Origin: Deltaproteobacteria bacterium GWA2_38_16
Lineage (GTDB): Bacteria > Bdellovibrionota > JACOXK01 > 2-02-FULL-40-11
Assembly (NCBI GenBank): GCA_001797335.1
Contig: MGPE01000006.1
Coordinates: forward strand, 1-64,000
Length of the DNA stretch: 64,000 nucleotides
Reading direction: 5' to 3'
Part shown: positions 1 to 7,924 of the stretch, piece by piece
Position numbering within the stretch: position 1 is the first letter of the stretch
How the letters are laid out: the number at the start of each line of letters is the position of its first letter
Notes under the pieces: generated by a model
Told to the model about the DNA's origin: nothing
Seen by the model: only the letters and a program-made list of their open reading frames with translations
Database searches by the model: none
Translations under genes and position numbers: made by a program

Positions 1-616
1 TATAACCCAAAAAATCTCCTCCATTGGGATAATAGGCCATACTTATTGGAGAGGCTCTAGAACCTGAATATTGATCATAAAACCCCACCGATCGAGGGTA
101 AAATGTCCCTTCAATCGTTATAGATTCCCTGACATTGATAAATTGATACAGATTAAAACTATTATCAAAATACTCCAAATCCGCCAAATATTCGAAGGGT
201 CCATGAGCTAAATTAGGAATTACCAATCCCACAACAGGAGATATCTTGGGTGCTACATAGTTTAATTGTCCTGTACTAGGATTAACTATAGCTTTAATAG
301 CCTCAGGAAAATAAGTAGAAATAATATTGAGATTCGTAGTTAAAACTTCAACTTTATTTTGATGGAGCCAGGTTGCAGGATCTAGTCTTCGAAATTTAAA
401 TTTTCCGGATTGCCCAGATTGAAGCGTTAAGCTCACATGATTTCCTGGACTAAAATATCGATCTGCCGCATAGATTATTGACACCGTCTTTAAATCTAAG
501 TCCGAAACAGGGGGAAATAATTCTGAATCTGGTTTATCCCCACTACTACAGGATAGAATTTGAAGACTTATTATAATAAGTAAAAGAAAAGTCCCTATAT
601 GATTCTTTATCTTCAT
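1..616 (-). CDS. Putative exported lipoprotein, 3' end outside window
   Basis: The reading frame is open from an ATG at 616 down to base 1, about 205 codons, so the C-terminus lies outside the window. The product begins with a basic start, a hydrophobic stretch and a lipobox-like LQILSC followed by SSGDK, so it is probably a lipoprotein with the lipidated Cys near residue 23. The rest is rich in aromatic and beta-type residues; no domain was recognised. Its ATG overlaps the stop of the upstream secreted-protein gene as ATGA (613-616), which implies translational coupling and membership in the same operon. Function unknown. Confidence 0.7.
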   Translation of the reverse strand, partial: MKIKNHIGTFLLLIIISLQILSCSSGDKPDSELFPPVSDLDLKTVSIIYAADRYFSPGNHVSLTLQSGQSGKFKFRRLDPATWLHQNKVEVLTTNLNIISTYFPEAIKAIVNPSTGQLNYVAPKISPVVGLVIPNLAHGPFEYLADLEYFDNSFNLYQFINVRESITIEGTFYPRSVGFYDQYSGSRASPISMAYYPNGGDFLGY

Positions 617-1866
617 TGTAAGGTCTCCTTTACTTCAATCCACATTTTTTGCTTTCCATCAATTTGTCCTCGATAAATAGTGTACCCCACATGGAAACGA
701 TCCATAATAGACAAAAGCCCCTTTTTTCTTTGAATACGAATCGTTCCAGGAGCTTTGACAGTTTCAAAACCTGATGAAAAATCTAAAACCTGATCCACCA
801 AACGAACTATTTCTGTAGGTTCTAAATGAAATAGACTTGCCCCCTGTGCGAGGGTTAAAAGTTTATTTTTTATTTTATCCTTTGAATTTAAATTAAATGG
901 CATATAGTCCCAGGCCAAATTTTGATCTAATACATCCATAATCTCATCCACTACCCGATCAGCCGCTTTAGGATCTTGAGTTAAAAGCATCAAGACGACA
1001 TCTTCTTTTAGAAATTTCATTTTTTGAGGATTCAGTTTCACTAACTCTTGCTTATTTTCTTCTTTTTTCTCAGTTTCCAAAATTTTCGATAAAGATGCCA
1101 TATCTTGAACTCCCGAGAGAACAGATTTAAGTTCTATCTTTTTCTTTGGAGAAACTATTCGAAGAATCCGTGGATAAACATCTGGATTTATCTCAAATTC
1201 ATATCCTGAAATAGAAAGAGGAAATCCAAAAAAAGCTTTGGTTGAATCTCCATATGGCACTTCAGAAACTAACGCTCTAGAAACATTGCCCCACACTTTT
1301 GGAGAAAAAAGATCTATGACTTTAATGGTTTTTGATTCAAATATTTTACTAAAAAATTCCTGAAATACTTTTTCTTGTATTCGTTCCAAAGAGACTTCTG
1401 TCGAAAAAGATAATGCCATGTCCAAATCATGACCTGAAGAAAAAACAGAAACTTCCATCCCTTTTTTATTTTTAATAAACGAAATGAGCGCCTTTGAAGT
1501 CTTATTATTTTCATTTAATTCATAAAGATACGCTTGAGATGTAAGATCTCCCCATCCATAAACAGGGGGAACAGTATTTAAACTTAAGTTTCCCTTAAAC
1601 GTATGGTTCGAAGCAGCCCAAACATACCAAGGTCTATGTGTGAGCGGGTGAAGATATACCTGGTAACAGAGCAACTCCCTCATGGAAGCACTGGGAGATA
1701 CGGGCCGTTCAATAGTTATTTTTTTAAACTCATCAATATTATTTTCTAAAAAACTAAAACTCCCTGGATTTGGCTGAACAGAAATAATATGATTTAATTC
1801 CGCATAGACATAGAATGGAGTAAAAAATAAAATTATTCCAAAAATTTTTAACGCTTTTTTATTCAT
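613..1866 (-). CDS. Secreted protein of unknown function, 417 aa
   Basis: The N-terminus has a clear Sec signal peptide (MNKKALKIFGIILFF..., likely cleaved after YVYA near residue 22), so the product is exported. No family was recognised. The middle part is mixed alpha/beta. Residues around 285-370 look helical and acidic, and the C-terminal 45 residues are strand-like. The start at 1866 is supported by a GTGGAG ribosome site just upstream. It starts 2 bases after the preceding secreted-protein gene and ends in an ATGA overlap with the lipoprotein gene, so the three form one operon of exported products. A role at the cell surface is inference only. Confidence 0.72.
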   Translation of the reverse strand: MNKKALKIFGIILFFTPFYVYAELNHIISVQPNPGSFSFLENNIDEFKKITIERPVSPSASMRELLCYQVYLHPLTHRPWYVWAASNHTFKGNLSLNTVPPVYGWGDLTSQAYLYELNENNKTSKALISFIKNKKGMEVSVFSSGHDLDMALSFSTEVSLERIQEKVFQEFFSKIFESKTIKVIDLFSPKVWGNVSRALVSEVPYGDSTKAFFGFPLSISGYEFEINPDVYPRILRIVSPKKKIELKSVLSGVQDMASLSKILETEKKEENKQELVKLNPQKMKFLKEDVVLMLLTQDPKAADRVVDEIMDVLDQNLAWDYMPFNLNSKDKIKNKLLTLAQGASLFHLEPTEIVRLVDQVLDFSSGFETVKAPGTIRIQRKKGLLSIMDRFHVGYTIYRGQIDGKQKMWIEVKETLQ

Positions 1867-1868
1867 TT

Positions 1869-2192
1869 TTACTCCACTAAAACTTTAAATGATCCTTTTA
1901 ACACCCAAACATTTGGGATCTTCCATCCATTTTTATTATAAATATCCGTTACCTCACATCGAATTTGAACTTCTTTAGCAGTAGCTTTACTTAAAACATC
2001 TGTTACAACTGCTTCATCATAACGACATCGTTCTTCAGCACCTTTATCAGGATACATTCCGCCAGGCCCATAATATCCTGGATAGTCTGTTCCTTGGCTT
2101 TGATAGGACTTTGTCTCCCACTGAGGGGCAGCAAACACAGGCTGCATTAGAAAAGTACCCATTAAAAATACCATTAACGATAATAAACGCAT
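1869..2192 (-). CDS. Small secreted protein, 107 aa
   Basis: The start at 2192 was preferred over an upstream in-frame codon because AAAGGAGG sits a few bases before it and a signal peptide begins there (MRLLSLMVFLMGTFLMQPVFAA). The mature protein is about 85 residues with a Tyr/Gly/Pro-rich segment (TDYPGYYGPGGMYPD) and two Cys, which may form a disulphide in the periplasm. No family was recognised. It is the first gene of a three-gene secreted-protein operon and has a perfect 17-bp palindrome about 85 bases upstream (2275-2291), so it may be controlled by the neighbouring TIGR02147 regulator. Confidence 0.7.
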   Translation of the reverse strand: MRLLSLMVFLMGTFLMQPVFAAPQWETKSYQSQGTDYPGYYGPGGMYPDKGAEERCRYDEAVVTDVLSKATAKEVQIRCEVTDIYNKNGWKIPNVWVLKGSFKVLVE

Positions 2193-2274
2193 AATTCCTC
2201 CTTTAGGTGAGGATTGCTTTAACACTGACTCTTTTTTTCTGTCAACGTGGAATGGTGAAAAAAGACAAGAAAGT

Positions 2275-2291
2275 GTTGTCTATTGGACAAC
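2275..2291. promoter_or_regulatory. Palindromic operator-like site, copy 1
   Basis: GTTGTC-TATTG-GACAAC is a perfect 6-bp inverted repeat with a 5-bp spacer. The same arms and spacing recur at 4309-4325 in front of the TIGR02147 regulator gene. This copy lies between the 394-aa secreted-protein gene and the next minus-strand gene (start 2192), a suitable place to control that second transcription unit. It is likely a binding site for the regulator encoded at 3480-4280; that assignment is inference. Confidence 0.6.
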
Positions 2292-2298
2292 GAATGGA

Positions 2299-3483
2299 CT
2301 AATGTTTAGGAAAAAGGAGATGAAGTCGTTCATACATATGCTCAACAATGCCTTCTTGCTGCAACTCTTCTTGAATACGCTCGTCATCGTTTAGCATCGT
2401 GGCTTTGTCTTGGGGTGACAGAGCTTCAATTTGATTTAAGATCTCTTCATACTGCTCATTAAAATTTCGAATCGTGGATTGCATGTGAGCCATGAATACA
2501 TTTTTTGTGTCGCTTTCCAAATCTTTCTCTAATTCTGTTATGGCCAATATGGCGAGCTGAATTTCTAAAGCCAAGACATCACGTTTAATCATCACATTTT
2601 CGGGGCTTCGAAGAAGTGCATATTGCCTTTCATTATATTTTCCAACGGTTTGAATATAGAGTTCTTGTTGAGTTGCTTCGTCCCCATAGGCCATAGAACC
2701 CGGAACAAACATTAAGAGAAAACCACCCACTTTCATGAAAAGCTTTACATAACCAGGGGTCACATGATTTGCGGCCACCATTAAAATACCCCCTCCCGCC
2801 ATACTGGACATAACAAAGATAGGCCGAGGAACGCCAGAGTCTGTTAACGCTACTTTTTTAATTCCGGAAGCTAAAAGCATAAGTGTAGAGGGATTCACAA
2901 ATACCCCAGAATCATCTAAGTAATTAATCTGTGCATAAACTTTATAAGCTCGAAGGATAATGTTTTCCACCTCATCCAATTTAGGCTCAATGCGACCTAA
3001 AAATTCTTCATCGGATTCATAATATTTTGGTTTAAATAACGTATGGCGAGCCGATTCCCTACACATAAGCATGATCGCTCCCAACGCGGTAATGTTAAGC
3101 TCTTCACATCTTTTTAAATTAATTTTAATTGGGGCCGCAAAGGTATGAAATGTCAAAGCCGTTTTTTCACTGCCACGTTTCAAAAACTGTCCCCGTTCGG
3201 ACTCACCACAAAATATTAACGGAGGCGTTGCTCTTAAATCACTGATCAGTTGTTCTCGAAATTCTTGGTAATACTCTATGGAATAACTGGGTAAATCTGT
3301 TTTTATTTTTAACATTTTAGGAGTGACGGTTTGTAAAACCCGAATTGCCATTTCTTTAGATTCTTTAATCTTAATTTCTACATAATCCCCTCCCCCTTCC
3401 ACATGCCCACCACCGGAAAAACACTCTCCAGCCATGAATAGAAAAGTAAGGGTTACAAAAAAATTAAAAGAGTATTTTTTCAT
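2299..3483 (-). CDS. Secreted protein paired with TIGR02147 regulator, 394 aa
   Basis: The product starts with a signal peptide (MKKYSFNFFVTLTFLFMAGECFS) and the mature end is Gly-rich (GGGHVEGGGDYVEIKI), reminiscent of the GNGGDVVVC start of the other TIGR02147-linked secreted protein at 38963. Hydrophobic segments lie near residues 225-265 and could be one or two membrane helices. The C-terminal third is a long charged helical region. Cys residues around 92, 125 and 140 may pair. No catalytic motif is evident. It overlaps the regulator gene by ATGA (3480-3483), so the two are translationally coupled. Function unknown; cell envelope location inferred. Confidence 0.72.
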   Translation of the reverse strand: MKKYSFNFFVTLTFLFMAGECFSGGGHVEGGGDYVEIKIKESKEMAIRVLQTVTPKMLKIKTDLPSYSIEYYQEFREQLISDLRATPPLIFCGESERGQFLKRGSEKTALTFHTFAAPIKINLKRCEELNITALGAIMLMCRESARHTLFKPKYYESDEEFLGRIEPKLDEVENIILRAYKVYAQINYLDDSGVFVNPSTLMLLASGIKKVALTDSGVPRPIFVMSSMAGGGILMVAANHVTPGYVKLFMKVGGFLLMFVPGSMAYGDEATQQELYIQTVGKYNERQYALLRSPENVMIKRDVLALEIQLAILAITELEKDLESDTKNVFMAHMQSTIRNFNEQYEEILNQIEALSPQDKATMLNDDERIQEELQQEGIVEHMYERLHLLFPKH

Positions 3484-4280
3484 ATTTTTTCCGTCGCTCT
3501 AAAAAGCTGAATCGCCAATTGATAAACTTCCATTTTATTCGATTTGGTTAACAATTTTTCCATATCTCCCCTAAATTTTCGGATAAGTTCACGAGCTTCT
3601 TTCAATTTGGAAGTATCAATCCCAAACGTAACAGAGCTCATGTGCCTTTCATCCACACTCTGAGAATCCAAGCTTTTTAAAGCTCTTTCTAAGGATTGCT
3701 TGTGAAATTTAAGAAATGCTTCATTGGGGATATCGGTAGAAGCTACATACGTCGATTGCATTTTTCTCCATTGATTTCCATCACACATTAAAAGTTTTAA
3801 TCGTTGAAGTCTTTCAATAGCCAACTCTACTTCAGCTTGAGAAATACCCAATTTCTTTGCTATCCAACGAGGATTGGGTTTAAATCCTTTGACTTCAATT
3901 AATTCCAAAATGGCATAATGATACCAATCTGAAATAAGCTTAAACATGTCTCCTTCCAAAGAATAAAAATCTTTAGAAGGACGGATTTCTTTTAACCGGT
4001 TTTCAATATATTCTTTTGACACCAAATTTTTGGCTGTATCAAAATGGACCAATTGGCAAAAATATTCTCTTTTATTGCCTTTCAAATTTAAAATAGAAGA
4101 CACTTCCAGAGCCTTCTCATAAGACATTCTTTTTTTACCTTGTAATACGCGGCTTAACTGCCCCGGACTCATCTTGAGTTGATAGGCATAGGAGCGAAGA
4201 GAATATTTAGGATTTACGTGGCAGCGCCTGGCCAATTCCGTTTTAAGATAGGTTCGATAATCCTGGTGCTCAAAAATCAT
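3480..4280 (-). CDS. TIGR02147 / DUF4423 family transcriptional regulator
   Basis: The N-terminal part (about residues 5-70) has the family pattern: YRTYLK, then SLRSYAYQLKMSPGQLSRVLQ as a helix-turn-helix, then EYFCQL. The C-terminal DUF4423 domain has the typical SDWYHYAILELI segment and the conserved region SSVTFGIDTSKLKEARELI. Length 266 aa is normal for the family. Such proteins are found in Bdellovibrio-like and Fibrobacter genomes; ligands and regulons are mostly unknown. The gene heads an operon with a secreted protein. Its promoter contains a palindrome (4309-4325) also present before the next operon, so autoregulation is likely. The ATG sits almost directly at the predicted transcription start. 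Confidence 0.88.
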   Translation of the reverse strand: MIFEHQDYRTYLKTELARRCHVNPKYSLRSYAYQLKMSPGQLSRVLQGKKRMSYEKALEVSSILNLKGNKREYFCQLVHFDTAKNLVSKEYIENRLKEIRPSKDFYSLEGDMFKLISDWYHYAILELIEVKGFKPNPRWIAKKLGISQAEVELAIERLQRLKLLMCDGNQWRKMQSTYVASTDIPNEAFLKFHKQSLERALKSLDSQSVDERHMSSVTFGIDTSKLKEARELIRKFRGDMEKLLTKSNKMEVYQLAIQLFRATEKI

Positions 4281-4285
4281 GCAGC

Positions 4286-4316
4286 ATTATATATGATGAA
4301 AACAAGGCGTTGTCAA
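4286..4316 (-). promoter_or_regulatory. Promoter of TIGR02147 regulator operon
   Basis: On the minus strand a perfect -35 box TTGACA (4311-4316) is followed after 19 bases by TATAAT (4286-4291), or after 17 bases by TATATA (4288-4293). With the usual spacing to +1, transcription would begin at or next to the ATG at 4280, so the message is probably leaderless. The -35 box lies inside the 4309-4325 palindrome, so a bound protein would block polymerase. Confidence 0.6.
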
Positions 4317-4325
4317 CTGGACAAC
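4309..4325. promoter_or_regulatory. Palindromic operator-like site, copy 2
   Basis: GTTGTC-AACTG-GACAAC is a perfect inverted repeat with the same arms and 5-bp spacing as the copy at 2275-2291. It overlaps the -35 element of the regulator's promoter, a typical arrangement for negative autoregulation. Binding by the TIGR02147 protein is inferred from position and repetition. Confidence 0.62.
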
Positions 4326-4332
4326 AGTAGAT

Positions 4333-5235
4333 CTAGAAATGAATAACTTTTAGAAGATCTGTATATCGCCCTTCAATATGAGCCCAATCAATTTCTTTTA
4401 AGCGATTAAAACTAAAATCTTCTACGGTAAAAGAGGCCATGACCGTTCCATAGACCATCGCTTTTCGAAGCGTCGTGTCATTAAGAGGATCCAGGCTTTT
4501 AGCCAAATATCCCATAAATCCCCCGGCAAACGTATCTCCTGCACCCGTAGGATCATGAATGGTTTCTAAAGGATATGCTGGAACCACAAATATATTGCCT
4601 TCATTATAGAGCATGGCTCCATGCTCTCCGCGCTTAATCACAATTTTATGAGGGCCCATATCAGAAATTTCTTTGGCCGCTCGAAGAAGACTGGCTTTTC
4701 CAGAAAGAAGCCTGGCCTCTCCCTCATTTAAAAGTAAAATATCGACGTCTTTTAAGGTTTCTCGAAGTGCTTCGGGCTTTCCTTCAATCCAAAAATTCAT
4801 GGTATCACAGGCCACCACCTTTGTTTTCTTCACTTGCCCCAACACCTGCTTTTGAAGACGAGGATCAAAATTAGCTAAAAATACAAACTGTGTTTCACGA
4901 TAATGCTCGGGGAGCTGGGGATCAAATTGTTCTAACACATTTAAATGGGTATTTAAGGTAATGGCTTCATTTAAATCTCGCTTATACTCGCCCTTCCAGT
5001 GAAAGGTTTTTCCATCAAGGCGCACAATGCCATCGGTACAAATATTTTTAGAATTTAAATACTCAAGATGAGATTCTGGAAAATCTTCTCCAATGACTCC
5101 CACCATTTTAACAGGACAAAAAAACTGAGCCGCCATGGAAAAATAATTAGCTGACCCTCCTAAAATTTTTTCTACTCGTCCCCAAGGTGTTTCAACTGTA
5201 TCAAATGCAACGGTTCCCACAACCACAATACTCAT
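4333..5235 (-). CDS. PfkB/ribokinase family sugar or nucleoside kinase
   Basis: A 300-aa member of the ribokinase/PfkB fold. The N-terminus MSIVVVGTVAFDT and GGSANYFSMAAQ correspond to PfkB substrate-binding motifs. The C-terminal signature DPTGAGDTFAGGF (about 228-240) carries the anion hole and the catalytic Asp near 234. The gene overlaps mtnP as ATGA (5232-5235) and is therefore co-translated with MTA phosphorylase. Members of this family act on ribose, adenosine and related sugars, so a substrate from methylthioadenosine or purine salvage is plausible. The exact substrate cannot be read from the sequence. Confidence 0.85.
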   Translation of the reverse strand: MSIVVVGTVAFDTVETPWGRVEKILGGSANYFSMAAQFFCPVKMVGVIGEDFPESHLEYLNSKNICTDGIVRLDGKTFHWKGEYKRDLNEAITLNTHLNVLEQFDPQLPEHYRETQFVFLANFDPRLQKQVLGQVKKTKVVACDTMNFWIEGKPEALRETLKDVDILLLNEGEARLLSGKASLLRAAKEISDMGPHKIVIKRGEHGAMLYNEGNIFVVPAYPLETIHDPTGAGDTFAGGFMGYLAKSLDPLNDTTLRKAMVYGTVMASFTVEDFSFNRLKEIDWAHIEGRYTDLLKVIHF

Positions 5236-6086
5236 ACATATTTTCCTGTTAAAAGTTTCAAATTTTCTTTGAGTGGAAGAGGGATTTTGGTTAGATCTGT
5301 AACAATGGCATTCTTAAGTGCCTGCTCACAACTACAGTTTCTTTTTTTAGGAATCAGAAAACAAACCTCTTTTATAATTTTTTTAGCAGTATCCACATTT
5401 TTTTTAATCGTGGCAAGAACTTTATCGGCAGATACTGCCTCTTCGCCTTCTTTCCAACAATCAAAATCAGTTGAAAAAGCCAATGTGACATAACAAAGTT
5501 GAGCTTCTCTGGCAAGTTTACATTCTGGCACATTGGTCATCCCAATGACATCTACATTCCAAGATCGATAGAGCAGTGACTCTGCTTTCGTTGAAAATTG
5601 AGGCCCTTCCATACAAAGATACGTTCCGGTTCGATGCACCCGTTGGGTCACTTTTTGAGTCGCTTCGTAAGCAATTTTAGCTAATTCCGGACAAATAGGA
5701 TGCGCCAAAGAAACATGCGCCACACATCCTCCTTCAAAAAATGTATGCTTTCGAATGCCCTTGGTTCGATCTATAAATTGATCAATGATCACCACATCTC
5801 CTGGAGGGATGTTTTCTTTCATACTTCCTACCGCACTAACTGAGAGGACTACTTCTACCCCCAGTTTTTTAAGCCCCCAAATATTGGCTCTATAATTAAT
5901 TTCTGAAGGAGAGAGTCGATGCCCTTTTCCATGACGAGGCAAAAAAACAAGAGTGGTTTGATTAAATTCCCCAAGAATAAACGGATCTGAGGGATTGCCA
6001 AAAGGAGTAGTTACTTTTTCTTCACGGACATTTTGAAGCCCATCGATCTCGTAAAGACCCGACCCACCAATAACCCCAATTACCAT
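5232..6086 (-). CDS. mtnP: S-methyl-5'-thioadenosine phosphorylase
   Basis: A 284-aa class of purine nucleoside phosphorylase that cleaves MTA with phosphate to adenine and 5-methylthioribose-1-phosphate in the cytosol. Visible family features are VIGVIGGSGLYEIDGL at the N-terminus, FLPRHGKGHRLSPSEINYRAN (phosphate and substrate contacts), TYLCMEGPQFSTKAES, and VIGMTNVPECKLAREA with the conserved Met and Glu. Asp residues in STDFDCW are the base-recognition residues expected for 6-amino purines. It overlaps the upstream secreted-protein gene by 7 bases and the downstream kinase by ATGA. Length and motifs are full, so it is probably active. Confidence 0.93.
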   Translation of the reverse strand: MVIGVIGGSGLYEIDGLQNVREEKVTTPFGNPSDPFILGEFNQTTLVFLPRHGKGHRLSPSEINYRANIWGLKKLGVEVVLSVSAVGSMKENIPPGDVVIIDQFIDRTKGIRKHTFFEGGCVAHVSLAHPICPELAKIAYEATQKVTQRVHRTGTYLCMEGPQFSTKAESLLYRSWNVDVIGMTNVPECKLAREAQLCYVTLAFSTDFDCWKEGEEAVSADKVLATIKKNVDTAKKIIKEVCFLIPKKRNCSCEQALKNAIVTDLTKIPLPLKENLKLLTGKYV

Positions 6087-6736
6087 ACATTTAGCTGAAC
6101 TGTCGTTCGTGCTGAGCCATTCACATCTTCAAAATAAAGCGTGTAAGACCCTTGAGGCATCCAAGACGATGCATAAATAATCCCCGGAGGATCAATACGA
6201 ACAAAACTAGGAGTAAGTCGTCCGAACATATCTCTTAAATAATATCGCAACGTATAATTAAATACTCTCTCCCCATAACCATTATAACAGTGGATGTTTA
6301 AATAGGCAGAACTTCCTCTCGTTAAATTTAAGGTATTGGGAAAAACCTCGATTCTAAAAATTTCATAGGGATAGGGAGGGTTCTGAGTAATTTGAACATT
6401 GGCCTCATCACGAAGATGGCTCACAGGTTCTGTCACCACCACTTTAAATCGCCCTAAAAAATAAGAATCTGCTCTAAAAAATCCGGTTTCATCAATCCAG
6501 CCCGGAAGTGTAGTTTCAAATCCACCCACATCCTCTATCACCCACGTTAACGGAACATTCAGTTTTTGTCCCTCTTCATTATCCCATACCGTACACTCAA
6601 ATTTAAACCAACTTCCTGGACTTAACGTGACATTTTTTTGTGAAAAAGGAATTTCAATTCTGGTAATAGCAGCCGAAGCAACATGGTAAGAAAATAGGAC
6701 CCCTAAAAAACTCAACACAAAGAGATTCTTTTTCAT
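6080..6736 (-). CDS. Secreted protein with Ig-like beta domains, 218 aa
   Basis: A signal peptide (MKKNLFVLSFLGVLFSYHVASA) precedes about 195 residues that look entirely beta-stranded. Two similar halves each begin with a pattern of the type I-x-I-P followed by L-S/T-x-G-S (ITRIEIPFSQKNVTLSPGS and FRIEVFPNTLNLTRGSS), as in bacterial Ig-like (BIG2-type) domains. It is probably periplasmic or surface exposed; function unknown. A good AGGAG ribosome site precedes the ATG. The 3' end overlaps mtnP by 7 bases, an odd operon partner for a salvage enzyme. Confidence 0.7.
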   Translation of the reverse strand: MKKNLFVLSFLGVLFSYHVASAAITRIEIPFSQKNVTLSPGSWFKFECTVWDNEEGQKLNVPLTWVIEDVGGFETTLPGWIDETGFFRADSYFLGRFKVVVTEPVSHLRDEANVQITQNPPYPYEIFRIEVFPNTLNLTRGSSAYLNIHCYNGYGERVFNYTLRYYLRDMFGRLTPSFVRIDPPGIIYASSWMPQGSYTLYFEDVNGSARTTVQLNVW

Positions 6737-6779
6737 GATTTAATCTCCTAGTTTTTTAACTTCTTTTTTTATTTTTTTA

Positions 6780-7883
6780 TTAATGAACACTCACACCACT
6801 AACGACATCATTATTCATAACATTCGTGGTGGGAGAAGTCAATGAAGATGGCGCACTGCAGAGCTGCCCACAGGCAGCCAAGATATCTCGCCCCCGACTT
6901 TTTCGAACCATTGCTGTCGTATCCTGACTATTCAGATATTCTTGAAAAATAGACACTGCATCATCCGTTGGTCTTTTAAAAGCAGAACCAGGATGTTCAT
7001 TAAATGGAATGAGATTTACTTTACATTTAACTCCTTGAAGACGTTGGACTAATTCCTTGGCATGCTCTAGAGAGTCATTCACTCCTCCCAACATCACATA
7101 CTCAATAGTTAATCGACGATTGGGCTTTAAAGGATATTGTTTACATGCTTCTAGCAGTTCATCCATGTCGTATTTTTTATTCATGGGCATAATGCTACTT
7201 CGAACGTGATCATTGGAAGCATTCAGAGAAATCGCAAGATTAACATCAGAACTTTTACCAAATTGTAAAATTTTAGGCGCCAACCCTACGGTAGAAACTG
7301 TAATTTTCCGCCCAGAAATATTAAAAGCCCATTTAGATCTTAAAATATCAATAGCATCTAACACCGCCTCTATATTATCCAAAGGCTCTCCCATCCCCAT
7401 CATCACAATATTGGTGATTTTTCTTTCTACCTTTTTTTGAACCTCTAAAAGCTGATTTACAATTTCAGAAGGTTTTAAATTACGAATGAGCCCTTGTTGG
7501 GCCGTCAAACAAAATTTACACCCCATCCGGCAACCTACCTGAGTAGACACACATAATGTCACTCGCCCCACATCCGGAATATACACGGATTCAATGGTAT
7601 TTTTATCAGACAGTTCAAATAAAAATTTCTGAGTTCCATCTAAAGAAAGCTGCCGTTGGGAGATCTTTAAAAAACTCACCTCACACTGTTTTTCCAGCGA
7701 TTCCCTGCTTTTTTGAGATAGATCGGTCATTTCAGAAAAAGAACCTACTCCTTTTTGAAAAATCCATTTCATGATCTGCGGAGCTCGAAAGGGCTTTTCC
7801 CCTTGGGCAACGAGATAGTTTTTTAACTTCTCATAAGGCAGATTTTTAACATCGGTTTTTAAATTTAGTTGAACTTGTGTCAT
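6780..7883 (-). CDS. rlmN: 23S rRNA (adenine-2503-C2)/tRNA methyltransferase RlmN
   Basis: Radical-SAM enzyme that methylates C2 of A2503 in 23S rRNA and A37 in some tRNAs. The 4Fe-4S motif CRMGCKFC (CxxxCxxC) lies near residues 118-125, followed by VMMGMGEPLDN (SAM-binding GEP) and the C-terminal catalytic Cys in RDILAACGQL. The ATG at 7883 gives 367 aa, the normal family size. An in-frame TTG at 7922 would leave only 2 bases to the divergent kinase gene. The ATG overlaps the stop of a 7-codon ORF (7880-7903) that carries the better ribosome site, so initiation may be coupled. The last 20 residues are a non-conserved tail. Confidence 0.92.
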   Translation of the reverse strand: MTQVQLNLKTDVKNLPYEKLKNYLVAQGEKPFRAPQIMKWIFQKGVGSFSEMTDLSQKSRESLEKQCEVSFLKISQRQLSLDGTQKFLFELSDKNTIESVYIPDVGRVTLCVSTQVGCRMGCKFCLTAQQGLIRNLKPSEIVNQLLEVQKKVERKITNIVMMGMGEPLDNIEAVLDAIDILRSKWAFNISGRKITVSTVGLAPKILQFGKSSDVNLAISLNASNDHVRSSIMPMNKKYDMDELLEACKQYPLKPNRRLTIEYVMLGGVNDSLEHAKELVQRLQGVKCKVNLIPFNEHPGSAFKRPTDDAVSIFQEYLNSQDTTAMVRKSRGRDILAACGQLCSAPSSLTSPTTNVMNNDVVSGVSVH

Positions 7884-7903
7884 AGTCGTGTTTTGTGTAA
7901 CAT
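7880..7903 (-). CDS. Possible 7-codon leader peptide before rlmN
   Basis: On the minus strand AAAGGGAG precedes an ATG at 7903 encoding MLHKTRL and a TGA that overlaps the rlmN ATG (ATGA, 7880-7883). The ribosome site is better placed for this tiny ORF than for rlmN, so the ORF may feed ribosomes to rlmN. It is too short to be certain. Confidence 0.3.
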   Translation of the reverse strand: MLHKTRL

Positions 7904-7924
7904 GAATTCTCCCTTTTTTCAATT

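Noticed and set aside
7884-7922. A TTG start for rlmN giving 13 more residues
   Set aside because: It would leave 2 bases to the divergent kinase gene and has no ribosome site; the ATG at 7883 gives the family's normal length.
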